DNA of 64,000 bases from Strigamia acuminata (Eukaryota; Arthropoda; Chilopoda; Geophilomorpha; Linotaeniidae): NCBI GenBank assembly GCA_949358305.1, contig OX442322.1, positions 2,480,001 through 2,544,000 of the forward strand, given 5' to 3'. A model generated the notes under the pieces. The model was not told the DNA's origin. It worked only from the letters and a program-made list of their open reading frames with translations, and searched no databases. The translations under genes were made by a program, and so were the position numbers. Position 1 is the stretch's first letter. Every line of letters starts with the position of its first letter. Positions 53,661 to 63,855 of the stretch are shown piece by piece.

Positions 53661-55946
53661 ATGACTAATAACCAGCATCACATGAACACCCGCGGTAAGG
53701 AAAGAACTTGTTTGACCGATGGAATGAATCTATCCGGGTTTGTACCTGTTCCTAATGGAACTGAAGAAGTGGGAAACCACGCGGTCCATAATGGCGTTTC
53801 AAATGAAACAGCCGGACCATCTGGAGAAAACAGGGCTCCACGTGAACCTGCTCCGCCTGGAGAAGAGGAATGCATTCCTGAAGGTTCTCATTTAGGCCGA
53901 GGCGGCCTACTATTTTGCCAGGATCACGGTTTGAACCCAAATCAATTTAGATCTTTGACCGAAGTGTTAGATTTTGTGCACGCGCCTCGTGCTACGTTGA
54001 AGCAACCCCATTCCTCAGCTAGCCAAAGATTAAATAATTTTAGTCCCACTCCTTCGACGCCTATTTCTAGATATAGAAATAAAACTGCGCAACAACCTCC
54101 TAGACAAACTCAACCGAATTTGACACCAGGAGATTTTAATCGTGCTTTCCAACAACGATTACGAGCGAATAACTTCGCTTGCAACCAACAAAGGGGATTT
54201 ACTAATCCCGGAAATTTTGAGAATACGTTCAACAGAGCGAATATGGGTCCGCCGAATATGGCCAACCCCACTCCAAGTTTTACCAATGGATCAACTAGCT
54301 GTCCGAATCTCGCTGGAAATTTGAACCCAAATTTAAATGCGACAAGAGGTCCAAACTACCGTTTTGACCCAAATTCTAGATTTGCGAACAATTCTAGTCC
54401 AGCACCTAACTTGCAAAAGGGTCACTCAGTTCCTCCGAACTCGAGTAACCCAAATAATCCGAACGATTTAAACAATCCTTCTACTGGAACTCAAGGAAAT
54501 TCCAATAATTATTTGAATCAGGGTACACCAAGTAATTCGAACTACCGTCCGAATTTTGGTGGCCCAGGAAACTCGAACAATCGTCCGAATTTTGGTAATC
54601 AAGAAAGTTCGAACAACCGTCCGAATTTTGACAATCAGGATAATTCTAATAATCATTCGAGTTACGGGAACCAAGGAAATTCGAATAACCATTCGAACTT
54701 TGGTAACCACAGTAGGGCAAATCAAGGAGGGTCGAATAATTTCAACCCCAATAATGGTGGCTCAAGTCAAAATAACTCGGGTCACTCAAACAATGGCGGA
54801 TCGTCAAATGACAATTCGCGCCCCCCCAGTAGCTTTGGAATGACGGCTGATGACCTCGCGTCCATTGCCACGACCATGCACAAGTTGATGCAGGCAGGAA
54901 AAAGTTCCGCCACTGTCCCTCAAACTAACTGTTTGAAGCCCCCAGATATTCCCGTATTCTCCGGAAAAGCAGAAGAAAGCGAACGCTTTCTCACCATTGT
55001 AAAAAATGTCGCTTTTCTGCGAAACATGTCACTCGATGACATGCTTGTTAAAGGCGTAGCCGGTTATCTAACCGAGCAGGCGCATGGTTGGTTCCATGAG
55101 AGGAGAGAAGATTTCATATCTTGGAATATATTTGAACAGGCGTTCAAAGAACGGTTTGTGGCCACTCGACAAGAGCGGACGAATCAATTAACGAAATTGA
55201 GACAACTAGAAACAGAAAGTCTTTACGACTTTCTGCACAAATATTACCAGTTATGGATATTACAAGACAACCTCGACGCGAAAGGGGCTGGAAGTCTTTT
55301 TATCGGGAGTGTAACTCCTGCTAACGATTTGCTTTTGCATACGCAAGGCCTAGCGGACTTACCTCTCACAGAGATTTATAACGTTATAACAAAAAATAAA
55401 GGCTTGTACAGTCCTACAGCTAATGGAGCAAGGGAAAATATTTCCAATCCAGTTGTTTTCCCACCTCGGAAAACTGACACTCGTCCTCAGCCGAAGACAA
55501 ATGCTAAATCTTTAACCTTGGATTCACAAGAACAACTTAATATTTGTGATGAAGAGTTACCTGAGGAGTGCGAGGCCGTTTATTTAATAAATGGAGTAGT
55601 AGATCAGACCAGACGTGGTGAAATAGTCTGTTATAACTGCAAACAGCCCGGACATGTGCGTCAGGAATGTACAAATCCAAAACCACGTACAAATTTCAAC
55701 TCTGAAGAGTTGCAAAAACGAAGTACCCCGGATTCCCCGACTGTGGATCCTACTTCTAAACGTCCTAATAATAGGTGGATAACTCAAGAAGTGTTGGATG
55801 CAACACTGGATGCTAAACTTGATGCGAAACTTAATACTTTTGAAAATAAGTTACAAACTTCGCTGACCAACTCGTTGGCAGAAATGGTCAAGACTTTGAT
55901 CAAACCTGAATCTGCCGATTCAAGTGCGACTAGTTCAAAAAACTAG
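53661..55946 (+). CDS. gag: Element D gag, intact (761 residues)
   Basis: Same domain order as C gag: basic N-terminus, Asn-rich repeats (longer here by about 20 residues, with extra NNPND- and NRPNFG-type units), capsid domain from FSGKAEESERFL, zinc knuckle CYNCKQPGHVRQEC and SSATSSKN end at the slippery site. Uninterrupted although pol downstream is broken, so it could still supply Gag. Confidence 0.93.
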   Translation: MTNNQHHMNTRGKERTCLTDGMNLSGFVPVPNGTEEVGNHAVHNGVSNETAGPSGENRAPREPAPPGEEECIPEGSHLGRGGLLFCQDHGLNPNQFRSLTEVLDFVHAPRATLKQPHSSASQRLNNFSPTPSTPISRYRNKTAQQPPRQTQPNLTPGDFNRAFQQRLRANNFACNQQRGFTNPGNFENTFNRANMGPPNMANPTPSFTNGSTSCPNLAGNLNPNLNATRGPNYRFDPNSRFANNSSPAPNLQKGHSVPPNSSNPNNPNDLNNPSTGTQGNSNNYLNQGTPSNSNYRPNFGGPGNSNNRPNFGNQESSNNRPNFDNQDNSNNHSSYGNQGNSNNHSNFGNHSRANQGGSNNFNPNNGGSSQNNSGHSNNGGSSNDNSRPPSSFGMTADDLASIATTMHKLMQAGKSSATVPQTNCLKPPDIPVFSGKAEESERFLTIVKNVAFLRNMSLDDMLVKGVAGYLTEQAHGWFHERREDFISWNIFEQAFKERFVATRQERTNQLTKLRQLETESLYDFLHKYYQLWILQDNLDAKGAGSLFIGSVTPANDLLLHTQGLADLPLTEIYNVITKNKGLYSPTANGARENISNPVVFPPRKTDTRPQPKTNAKSLTLDSQEQLNICDEELPEECEAVYLINGVVDQTRRGEIVCYNCKQPGHVRQECTNPKPRTNFNSEELQKRSTPDSPTVDPTSKRPNNRWITQEVLDATLDAKLDAKLNTFENKLQTSLTNSLAEMVKTLIKPESADSSATSSKN

Positions 55947-55977
55947 ATCCGGGGGACGAAGGTTTATTCCATCCCCC
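55937..55977 (+). promoter_or_regulatory. -1 ribosomal frameshift signal, gag/pol of D
   Basis: A AAA AAC (55937-55943), TAG, 7-nt spacer, stem GGGGGA (55951-55956) with TCCCCC (55972-55977); same as C. Confidence 0.9.
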
Positions 55978-58900
55978 AGAAGTAGCTAATGCTACATCGG
56001 AGACTTTATTTATGGATGTAGACACTGCTTGTCTAGACATAGCCACTAGTCATAGTGGCGGAGTGGATGAAAATCTGCAAAAAATGACAGAACAATTAAA
56101 GAATCTGACATTGTTTCCACACAAGTGCTACACGAAGAAATTCTGTAGACTTCGCCGACTCAACAGAGTCATAGGTGGTAATAATTTGCACAATATTACT
56201 TTAGGTAATAATAAAGATGATCCTCGAATGAAGATCACAATTGGTGGACTCACCTACAACGCGCTCATGGATACAGGAGCATCTCAATGTTACATTGGGG
56301 AGCAACTTTTGTCTGAAACCCAGGCTCTGCCGGAATTCTTACAAGAGGCTCCCCGAAACATGATGGTTAACGCTGTAGGCGTAGCACACAAGCCTGTCGG
56401 ACGAATAACTTTGTGCGTGCAATGGGCTGATGAATTTACACCAATGAATTTCATCGTTTTAGCAAAACGAGTTTGTGGCTTGATACTTGGTCACAATTTC
56501 ATGCGCAGACAGAAAATTAGTCCGCATCCACATTTACAAGAATTCTCTTGTGCAGATAAACCCAATTGGTCCGCCCCTTATGAGTCGGAAGAAGCCAATT
56601 TGGCTCTTGCCCCGTTAAATCGAATTACTTTCGATTATTTAGGACTGTTGTCCACTCTCAACTCAATTGAGTTAACAGACACTCCTGTGTTGACTTGGGA
56701 TGAAAAATTAGTTGAGGAGAGCGACTGCACTCCAGAACAATGACTAGCACTTCGCGAAGTGGTTAACTCAATACCGAATGTATTTCGTGATCAAGTTGGG
56801 TGCACTAACGTGACCCAGCATCGTATTAAGTTCAAAGAAGGGCATTCATTGCCCAAAATGCAGTATAGAATGTATAACCCGGCCAGAGAGCCATTATGAC
56901 CAAGCTAGCTGCAGAATTGGAACAGGATGGACTCATTGAAAAGGCCAAAGGGCCTTTTATAAGTCATCCAGTTATCGTTGCGAAGCCTGACGGCTCGTAT
57001 AGGATGTGCATTGACTACCGGTGGCTGAATGCCATCACCGAAGTCGAAGTAATACAAATGCCTAGCATTGACCTTTTATTACATAATACTGGTCCGGCAA
57101 AGTATTTTACGTCCATTGACCTTGTCAAAGGTTACTATCAAGTCGAAATGTGTGAGGAAGATCGTCCAAAGACGGCCTTTTATACACCAAATGGTCCATA
57201 TCAATTTGTGCGAATGCCATTTGGCCTTTGCAATGCGCCTTGTACTTTCCAGCGACTGATGGAAGGCATTTTAGGCTCAGCTTTGCAAGACTACGCGTTA
57301 GTTTATTTGGATGATGTAATTGTGTATTCAGATAATTGGGATGATCATCTCAAACATGTTCGAGACGTTTTAGAAAGGCTTAACCAAGCCAACATGACAA
57401 TAAATAAAGCAAAATCTCGTTTTGGCCGCACAGAATTAAAATTCTTGGGTCATTGGATCAAACCCGAAGGTCTCTTCGGTGATCCCGATAAAATATCGGC
57501 AATCATGAAGTTTCCCACCCCCACGTGTGCTAAAGACATTCAGCGCTTTCACGGCATGACCAACTTCTTCAGGAAGTTCGTTCCAAATCACGGAACTATT
57601 GCCGCGCCATATACACGTATGATGAATGAGAAAACTCCATTTGAATGGGGAGATGAGCAGACAGAAGCTTTTAATAAAATTAAAGAGCTACTTTGTGGCG
57701 ACAATTGTCTACACAAACCAGACATGACTCTGCCATTTGTCGTCATGACTGACGCTTCACATGAAGGCTTAGGAGCTGTCCTCTGCCAAGACGTCGATAT
57801 ATTCAACAAAAAGAAACAGAAAAACATTTCTGTACCCAGACCTGTGGCTTACGCAAGCAGAGTTTTACGTGGAGCCGAGAAGCGTTATACAACGCCAGAA
57901 CTCGAATGTCTCGCAGTCGTGTGGGCTATTGATCGATTTAAACCATATCTCGAATATGGTACGTTTACTTTGGAATCAGATGCTGAAGCACTGAAATGGT
58001 TGATGCGAACGCCTGAACCATCTGGGAAATTTGGCCAATGGGCCTTAAGAATCCAATGTGGAAATTTTAAAATTGTTTTTCGAAAAGGTGCTGCTAATCA
58101 AGTTGCAGACGCACTTTCTAGAGCCCCACTGACAGAGGAAGACATTCCTCTTCGAGATCATGTGGAACCTGTTGAAATTAAACAATACTGGCCTGAGTGG
58201 GACGGAAATCCTTCTGTTTCATTAAATCGTGCCCCAGAGAAACGAGAATATTTGGCTAGTGTGCGTGTCCATTTTTCAGAAAATTCTAAAGAATGTTCTG
58301 AAGAAAGGGAGGGGGAGGAAGTACAAGAAACCTTGTACAGTGCGTTGACTGAAGTACTTAAAGAAGTCCCTCCTACAAGGAGAGAAATAATAGATGCTCA
58401 GTTGCTAGATACTGAATGCAAACGCATTCGAGAATATTTATTAAATGACAAGGTTGTTGGGATACCACAATCTGAAATAAAAGAATGGAAAAACAAAGTC
58501 AAAAACTATTGTTTAGACAAAAAAGAAGTTGATGGTGATCAAATGATCATCTATTTTAACCCTTCGTTCGAAGAGGAATTAAACGATTCGGGAAATGGCT
58601 TTAAAGCCGTTGTACCCAGTGCACTCGTAAAACGAGTACTCTTCGCTTGTCATGGCCACCCCCTAAGCGGTCACGCTGGGATGAGTAAGACGCTCGAAAA
58701 AACGCGTTTAATATATTTCTGGCCTGGTATGAGTAGAAGTGTCAGGAACTACGTCAAAAGCTGCACGCACTGTGCCCAGTACAAGCCTATTCAACAGAAA
58801 AGGCACGCAGCTCCTTACACACCGCACAACATGACCAATCCTTGGGAATGTATTAACATGGACTTGATGGGCCCAAAACCCGCGGGAAGGTCCCAAAACC

Positions 58901-59133
58901 AGTATATATTTGTCATTATTGACAATTGTACCAAGTTCGTTGAAATTAAGGCTTTGACAAAAGCCACGAGCGCTAACTGCGTTCAAGAATTAAGATCTGT
59001 TACAAACAGATGGGGACACCCCAAAAAGATTGTGAGCGATAACGGAAAACAATTTGTTTCCGATATTTACAATGAATATTGCGAAATGTATAACATTCGC
59101 CCGGCTCACACGAGCACGTACCATGCCCAGGCG
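55944..59133 (+). pseudogene. pol: Element D pol, nonsense plus 1-nt deletion, truncated
   Basis: Same protein as C pol. The protease (DTGA near 56270) is intact. TGA at 56741-56743 (AGA in C) ends the first block. A missing A near 56884 (CCGGCCAGAGAG versus CCGGCCAAGAGAG) shifts frame; the rest (from 56896) keeps RT YLDDVIVYS, RNase H, the HHCC finger and the first two integrase Asp residues until the break at 59133, just before the catalytic Glu. Non-functional as a polyprotein. Confidence 0.92.
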
Positions 59134-59852
59134 CAGTCCTCTCTCGTATTCCTCCTTCTCTTGGGCCTCGTCCAGTAATTTTTGGGGTACTACTGGAATG
59201 GGCCTTTCACCTTCGGGGCTTATCCAATTCCACGATCTCGTTATCGGATTTGGCTGTATTTTTAATTTAGCCATGATGTCGATTCCGAGGAGGAACACCT
59301 TGTCGTGGGATGGCAGCACCAAGAAGGGGTGGGATAGGTTCCCTCCCCTCCAATCGATGGTGATTTTTATTACGCCCCTTGGCTTTACATAGCCATTAGC
59401 CGTGAGTAATTCCACATTCTCATTGACTTTCATCATTTTGTCTTCGATGTCTAGGCTCTCGACTAGATCTTCGGATATGAAAGAACGATCCGCTCCGGAA
59501 TCCAGTAGTCCCAGTAACTTTTGGTTTTCAATGGTCACTGGTAACATACAGAGTGTCTCGCAATGTGACTTTGAGACGTTGCAGTGGAATACTCGCAATT
59601 TCTGCGGTACGACTTCCAAGTCAAACGGGAGTTCGGCCCAACTATCGTCTGTCTTGGCCTCAGTTCTCACTTGCATGCCCCTCAGTATCACTTTTTCTTC
59701 CTTTTCTGGTGCGGATTGGGCTCGGTCTTTGACCTGCGCATCAAGTATGGCGTGACCGGCAGGTCCGGTATGGAATTTCTTTTTCCTTGTTATTTCCTCG
59801 GCTTTCGCAGACGAAGTCGATTCTATTTCTTCGACGACGCCTGCGCTCGGCA
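59134..59852 (-). pseudogene. pol (protease part): Element E protease, truncated
   Basis: In the -1 frame of gag, open from the slippery site. The retropepsin signature LLDSGADRSFI lies near 59490, followed by the usual hydrophobic ILG-like strand (FLLGIDIMAKL). The frame passes into antisense element D at 59133, so only protease remains and RT onward is lost. The lineage's RT-integrase is represented by element B. Confidence 0.85.
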
Positions 59853-62800
59853 GTTTTTTGCCAGGGCGATATTTAACTCTGCCATCATCTTCATCATAGT
59901 TTGTGTCTCGCTAGTGACTTTGGCCTTTTTTTCGCATTTGTCGGAATAATGGCCGTATTCCCCACAGCTGTAGCATTTAATATTGCTTTTGTCGCCCGTG
60001 GGTGTGAAACCCGGTTTTTTCGGGACGAATGCTGTTGGGAACCGTCTTTTTAGGCCCGGCGCCCCTTTTTCCTTGGTGGCTCGGGCGTGGGCTCTGAATT
60101 GGGTGATGGCTAGCGCTCGGTGCGCGTGATGAAGGTACGGGCCTTGGTCGTCGCACCCCGTCGATAAGTTTTCGAGGTGTTCGTGCAGGTCGTCTTCATC
60201 GCTTGATTCCTCTGTCGGCTCGGCGACCGCCGCGGGAGGTGACGCTTCTTCTGCTTTTGCCGAGGTGGCTAAGTCAGTCGAGGTCACCTGCATCGCTGTA
60301 GTCGTCGGAGCTTTCTTTGGGGCAGCAATCGGGTTGCTTGGGAGCGTTATACCGGTTTTTGGTGTCAACGTCCGTCCCGAAGACGCCTCAGTGAGGCTCA
60401 TTATGCCGCTGAGGTATTCGCTCGGTCTCATTAGTTTCTCGGAAGCTTTATGGCGTTCGGCGCTGGTTATCAGTCGCTTTTCGTGGGCTTCCGCTTCTTC
60501 GGGTGGCAGTGAGGCGTAATACCTTTGTTCTATCTCCAGCGTATTGGTTAGGAGATAATTACTGACATCCCGATAGTTGCCAGTGCGGGGAGCACGCATG
60601 TCCAGCAATATTCGTTGTGAATGTGCTGACAATCCCCCATAGAAAATCATCGTAAACCCGGCAGGGTTAATTTCGTACGGTGCCCGGGCGAAGAGTAATT
60701 TCGCTCGGGCGTCGTAGTCGGCGAGCGTTTCACCTGGGGCTTGACGGAGGCCACGCAATTTGTTGCTGATCTCGTCTGGTGTCTCGCCGTATCGAAGGTC
60801 GAAACGGACGAGAAAGTCGTCCCAGGTCGGATTTTTCAGCCCTTGGTACCACTCGCGGGCTGATCCAGTGGTTAGTTCCACTAGACCGTGCGTAAGCATA
60901 TCGGCGACGGTCGCCTTTGTAGCTTTCTTGATTCTCATGACTTCGTCGAGGAAGCGGTCTCCCGCTTTCCACGAACCGTCGAATCGCGTTTGTACGTAGT
61001 GCTGCCAGCGGATGTTGCCCGTGGCTTCGGCCGCTGGCTCGTTACGCACGCCATATTTGCGTTTGACCCTTTCACCGGCGCGGTTATGTTCATCTCCGGG
61101 GTGGCCCAAGTCGATTCCTTCCTTTCGGAAAGAGTTCAACAAGGCACGACCCAGTTCAGCCATTGTATATTGTCGGCCGGCAGAGTCCTGGAAATTCCCC
61201 TCCTGCATGGAAGGGCGAGAGCTGTGCGAAGATCGGTTGGAGGCATTCGGTCGGTCCGAATGGTGCTGGTTGCTGCCGCGGCTCTCTCGGTGCGGTCCGG
61301 ATGACGGTCGACTTTGGTCGTCGTCGTCCGATGAATCAGAGGGGTCGGAAGGGTCGCCTTGTGGGTGATCTCTTGGTCCCTTCGGGGGGACTTCTTCGCC
61401 ATCCCGTGATTTCTTCGAGCCTCCGGAGGGCGGCGGCTCCTTTTCGTCGCTGCTCCCGCAAAAAGAATACCATTTATTCTCTTCGCTTCCTGGGCGCTCG
61501 CGGTCCTTATTCGCGTTCTTTTTGTTAAGCAACGCGTCGATTGCGGCGCTTCTTTCGGATCGTTTCGAGGGGTTACGGTTTCTGGATTTTTTATCCGGTT
61601 GGTCGTCATCCTGCGACTTCCTCTTTTTTGTTTCGGCTTCGGAGCCACCGGTGGGCTCTTTGTCCGTCTTTGGATCCTCCTTTTTATTCCTCTCTGAAAC
61701 GTCCTGCTCGTACTCTCTTTGGAATTTCTCCGCTTCCTTTTCCCAGTTTTCGGCTTCCCATCGTTTTTGCTCGTCAATTATCGCTTTTTTCTTAGCTTGG
61801 TACTCGTCGGTCCATCTGTACCGCTCCCATTCTTCGTGCTGTTCAAGAAGTTGCTCCTTTTCTCTCCTTGCTCTTGCGGCTTTCATCCTTTCGTGGTATT
61901 GCTCTTCCCACTTCTGGTGTTGCCGCTGAGCTTCTTCTCTTAGTTTCTGCAATTTCTCGGCTTTTCGTTGGGCTAGGAGGGCTCGGAATTGGTCTTCGTA
62001 GTCTTGGGCCTCTCTGTGCCTTCCTTCTACGGTATTATTCCATTCTCTTCGTATTTTTGCTTCCTGCTCTTCTCTTATTTCTTGCACCATTTCTTCCGTT
62101 CTCTCCATGGTTCTTTTTTCCCGCTGTAGTCGTTCCTCTTCCTCGTTCCAAAGTTCTCTCCTTTCAGCGCTCACTCTACGCTGACGATTTATCGTTTCCT
62201 GCCTCGATTCTTCTCGGGCTTTCTCCCGAGATTCGTGAAGGGCTTTGTGAGGATCGGGCACGAAGTTACCTACGTCACTCGGCGTTTCTTGCGCTACAGG
62301 CGTCTCCGCCGCTGGTCTTGCGACTGGCGTCGGGGCCTGTGCTGCGCAAATCGCTTTAGTGAGTATAGTAATCGAGTCCCAAACTGACGTTCCCGGCGGA
62401 ATATCGGTTACTGCTTTCAGTCGGGCTGCCTGTTGCGATAGGTGAATTAAATGGGCTACCTCGGGGGAAACAGGGGCAGGTCTCGCCGAGGCACGGGAGG
62501 CCATCGGGGTCCCGCTCGTGTTTCTCGCCGGAGTTTCATTTAGGGGGGCCGAATGGTGGCTTTGTGCTGGTGATGGGTTGTTGTCGACTGTGGTTGTTCG
62601 CCTCGGAGTTTCCGTCTTCTCCTCGGCTACCAGTATCGGCACTCGTCCTGTTGTTGTATCGCGAATTTCTTCTTGATTTTCTAGGACTTCCGTATCGGTG
62701 TCTTCGACAAAGGGCATATCTGAGGAGAGCGGCTCTCGCTCGGGCTCGGTTAGGGCCTCGAGCGAAGCAGCTGTTTCCTCTTTCTGCGCCTTTGCTTTCC

Positions 62801-62942
62801 TCCGATTCGCTCGGGCTTTCGCCTTCGCGGATTGTTCGGGGACTGGGCCGCCCGACCTTAAGTTATAGTCGGAGGTCCGTTTTCCCTTTTCGAGCGTAGG
62901 TCGCTCGTTATCAGACGCGGATTGTTCATCTTGGTCTGACAT
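59823..62942 (-). CDS. gag: Element E gag, intact, with long coiled coil (1039 residues)
   Basis: Unusually large gag. The ATG at 62942 lies 75 nt after the PBS. Basic N-terminus; acidic and Pro/Thr-rich region; a very charged helical stretch (about residues 230-420, EEERLQREKRTMERTEEMVQ and onwards) predicted as a long coiled coil; Lys/Ser/Asp-rich disordered region with DSSDDDDQS; capsid domain (about 660-830, from SWKAGDRFLDEVMRIKK to YYASLPPEEAEAHEKR); CX2CX4HX4C knuckle CYSCGEYGHYSDKC near 1000; short helical tail overlapping the frameshift site. No stops. Confidence 0.9.
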   Translation of the reverse strand: MSDQDEQSASDNERPTLEKGKRTSDYNLRSGGPVPEQSAKAKARANRRKAKAQKEETAASLEALTEPEREPLSSDMPFVEDTDTEVLENQEEIRDTTTGRVPILVAEEKTETPRRTTTVDNNPSPAQSHHSAPLNETPARNTSGTPMASRASARPAPVSPEVAHLIHLSQQAARLKAVTDIPPGTSVWDSITILTKAICAAQAPTPVARPAAETPVAQETPSDVGNFVPDPHKALHESREKAREESRQETINRQRRVSAERRELWNEEEERLQREKRTMERTEEMVQEIREEQEAKIRREWNNTVEGRHREAQDYEDQFRALLAQRKAEKLQKLREEAQRQHQKWEEQYHERMKAARARREKEQLLEQHEEWERYRWTDEYQAKKKAIIDEQKRWEAENWEKEAEKFQREYEQDVSERNKKEDPKTDKEPTGGSEAETKKRKSQDDDQPDKKSRNRNPSKRSERSAAIDALLNKKNANKDRERPGSEENKWYSFCGSSDEKEPPPSGGSKKSRDGEEVPPKGPRDHPQGDPSDPSDSSDDDDQSRPSSGPHRESRGSNQHHSDRPNASNRSSHSSRPSMQEGNFQDSAGRQYTMAELGRALLNSFRKEGIDLGHPGDEHNRAGERVKRKYGVRNEPAAEATGNIRWQHYVQTRFDGSWKAGDRFLDEVMRIKKATKATVADMLTHGLVELTTGSAREWYQGLKNPTWDDFLVRFDLRYGETPDEISNKLRGLRQAPGETLADYDARAKLLFARAPYEINPAGFTMIFYGGLSAHSQRILLDMRAPRTGNYRDVSNYLLTNTLEIEQRYYASLPPEEAEAHEKRLITSAERHKASEKLMRPSEYLSGIMSLTEASSGRTLTPKTGITLPSNPIAAPKKAPTTTAMQVTSTDLATSAKAEEASPPAAVAEPTEESSDEDDLHEHLENLSTGCDDQGPYLHHAHRALAITQFRAHARATKEKGAPGLKRRFPTAFVPKKPGFTPTGDKSNIKCYSCGEYGHYSDKCEKKAKVTSETQTMMKMMAELNIALAKNCRAQASSKK
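59853..59859 (-). promoter_or_regulatory. -1 slippery heptamer A AAA AAC, gag/protease of E
   Basis: In gag phase (GCA AAA AAC), 27 nt upstream of the gag stop TAG (59825-59823). The -1 frame is open into protease. A GCC/GGC-type hairpin can form a few bases downstream. Confidence 0.75.
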
Positions 62943-63017
62943 TTCTTTGAGTAATTCTTCGATTTGGGTTATTATATTGAATGAGAGATCACAAGTTCAG
63001 TTGAGATTTATTTCTAA

Positions 63018-63035
63018 ATCCCGGACGGGCCCCCA
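63018..63035 (-). other. Primer-binding site of element E, tRNA-Pro type
   Basis: On the minus strand TGGGGGCCCGTCCGGGAT, two bases after the LTR end. It differs at one position from the proline-tRNA PBS familiar from gammaretroviruses. Confidence 0.8.
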
Positions 63036-63037
63036 CG

Positions 63038-63855
63038 TGTCGCGTCCTACCTGGTGATAGGTTTAATGAGCTAACGTGTATTACTTTACCTGTGATTCTA
63101 CTAAATATGTAAATTACCCAAATGAATACTAAGTATATGTAAATGAACAAACGGGTTTATTCAATAGGCGTAAGCCTTAAAATACACTCAGTATAAAACT
63201 CGAGTCGACTTGGTCAGAGTCGAACAAAGGATTTCTCAAGATGGCGTCGTCGGTTCCGCGTGGTCGGCGGAACAAAGGCGGCGTCTCGAGTTGTCGTTAA
63301 TTCGTCACGGATTCGTCGTTCACGGACGCGGTGGAATGCTCTTTCGAGTCTTCTATCCGTGCCTGTTGTCTAGGAGTTGGTTTTAGCGTCGCAAGGCTCC
63401 GTCCAGAAACGAGGAGTTTCTTACAGGGCACTCGGACACTTTAGTGATGGAATAACCGTGGGTCGGTTATTCGGTGTGAATTCACAAGGGTTATTTTCCT
63501 GCTTTCGCGGGAAATAAACGCACAGTGTAAATTCGTGAGAGTTACAGTTGCACTGGAATCAGCGGTCCTCTATCAATCCTAACTTTTGGTGGAGTTGGCC
63601 TGACGGTGAGGTAGTTGCTGTGTTCTTGGTGTCGTTTGTGTAAGTTCTGCTTGTAGGGCGCGAAACTCTACCTGATATAGGCCAGGGTGAGGGGCCTGGC
63701 TCGGCCAATGGGGGCCGTCCACGCATCACCTCACCCCCTCGGGGCACGCGCTTCCCAGGGGGGGAAGGCGGAGCCAACGCGAGGGAACTGACCTTTCCTA
63801 GTGACTCATGCGGATGGCGTCCACTGGAGGGACGACCACCCGCGGGGTCACCACA
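63038..63855 (-). repeat. Element E 5' LTR (818 bp)
   Basis: TGTGGTGACC...CGCGACA on the minus strand. Near-identical to 22869-23684. AATAAA (63161-63156) and a YY1-like CAAGATGGCGTC (63237-63248, plus strand). Confidence 0.95.

Larger units (their letters stand above)
50776..59133 (+). mobile_element. Element D: Ty3/gypsy (C-like), truncated in integrase
   Basis: 5' LTR 50776-52528, PBS, leader, intact gag 53661-55946, frameshift signal, pol with a nonsense codon and a 1-nt deletion, then an abrupt junction at 59133/59134 to antisense element E, in the codons just before the last catalytic Glu of integrase. Very similar to C throughout. Confidence 0.92.
59134..63855 (-). mobile_element. Element E: 5' part of a B-lineage Ty3/gypsy element
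   Basis: Minus strand: 5' LTR 63855-63038, tRNA-Pro-type PBS, gag 62942-59823, -1 heptamer, protease, broken off at 59134. Its LTR matches B. The sequence beyond the LTR (63856 on) is C/D-type LTR, so E had inserted into such an LTR; its 3' half is missing here and it abuts D instead. Confidence 0.9.

Noticed and set aside
61136-61777. 213-codon minus-strand frame and several plus-strand frames over 60265-62899
   Set aside because: Alternative frames of the E gag gene, whose charged repeats keep other frames open.
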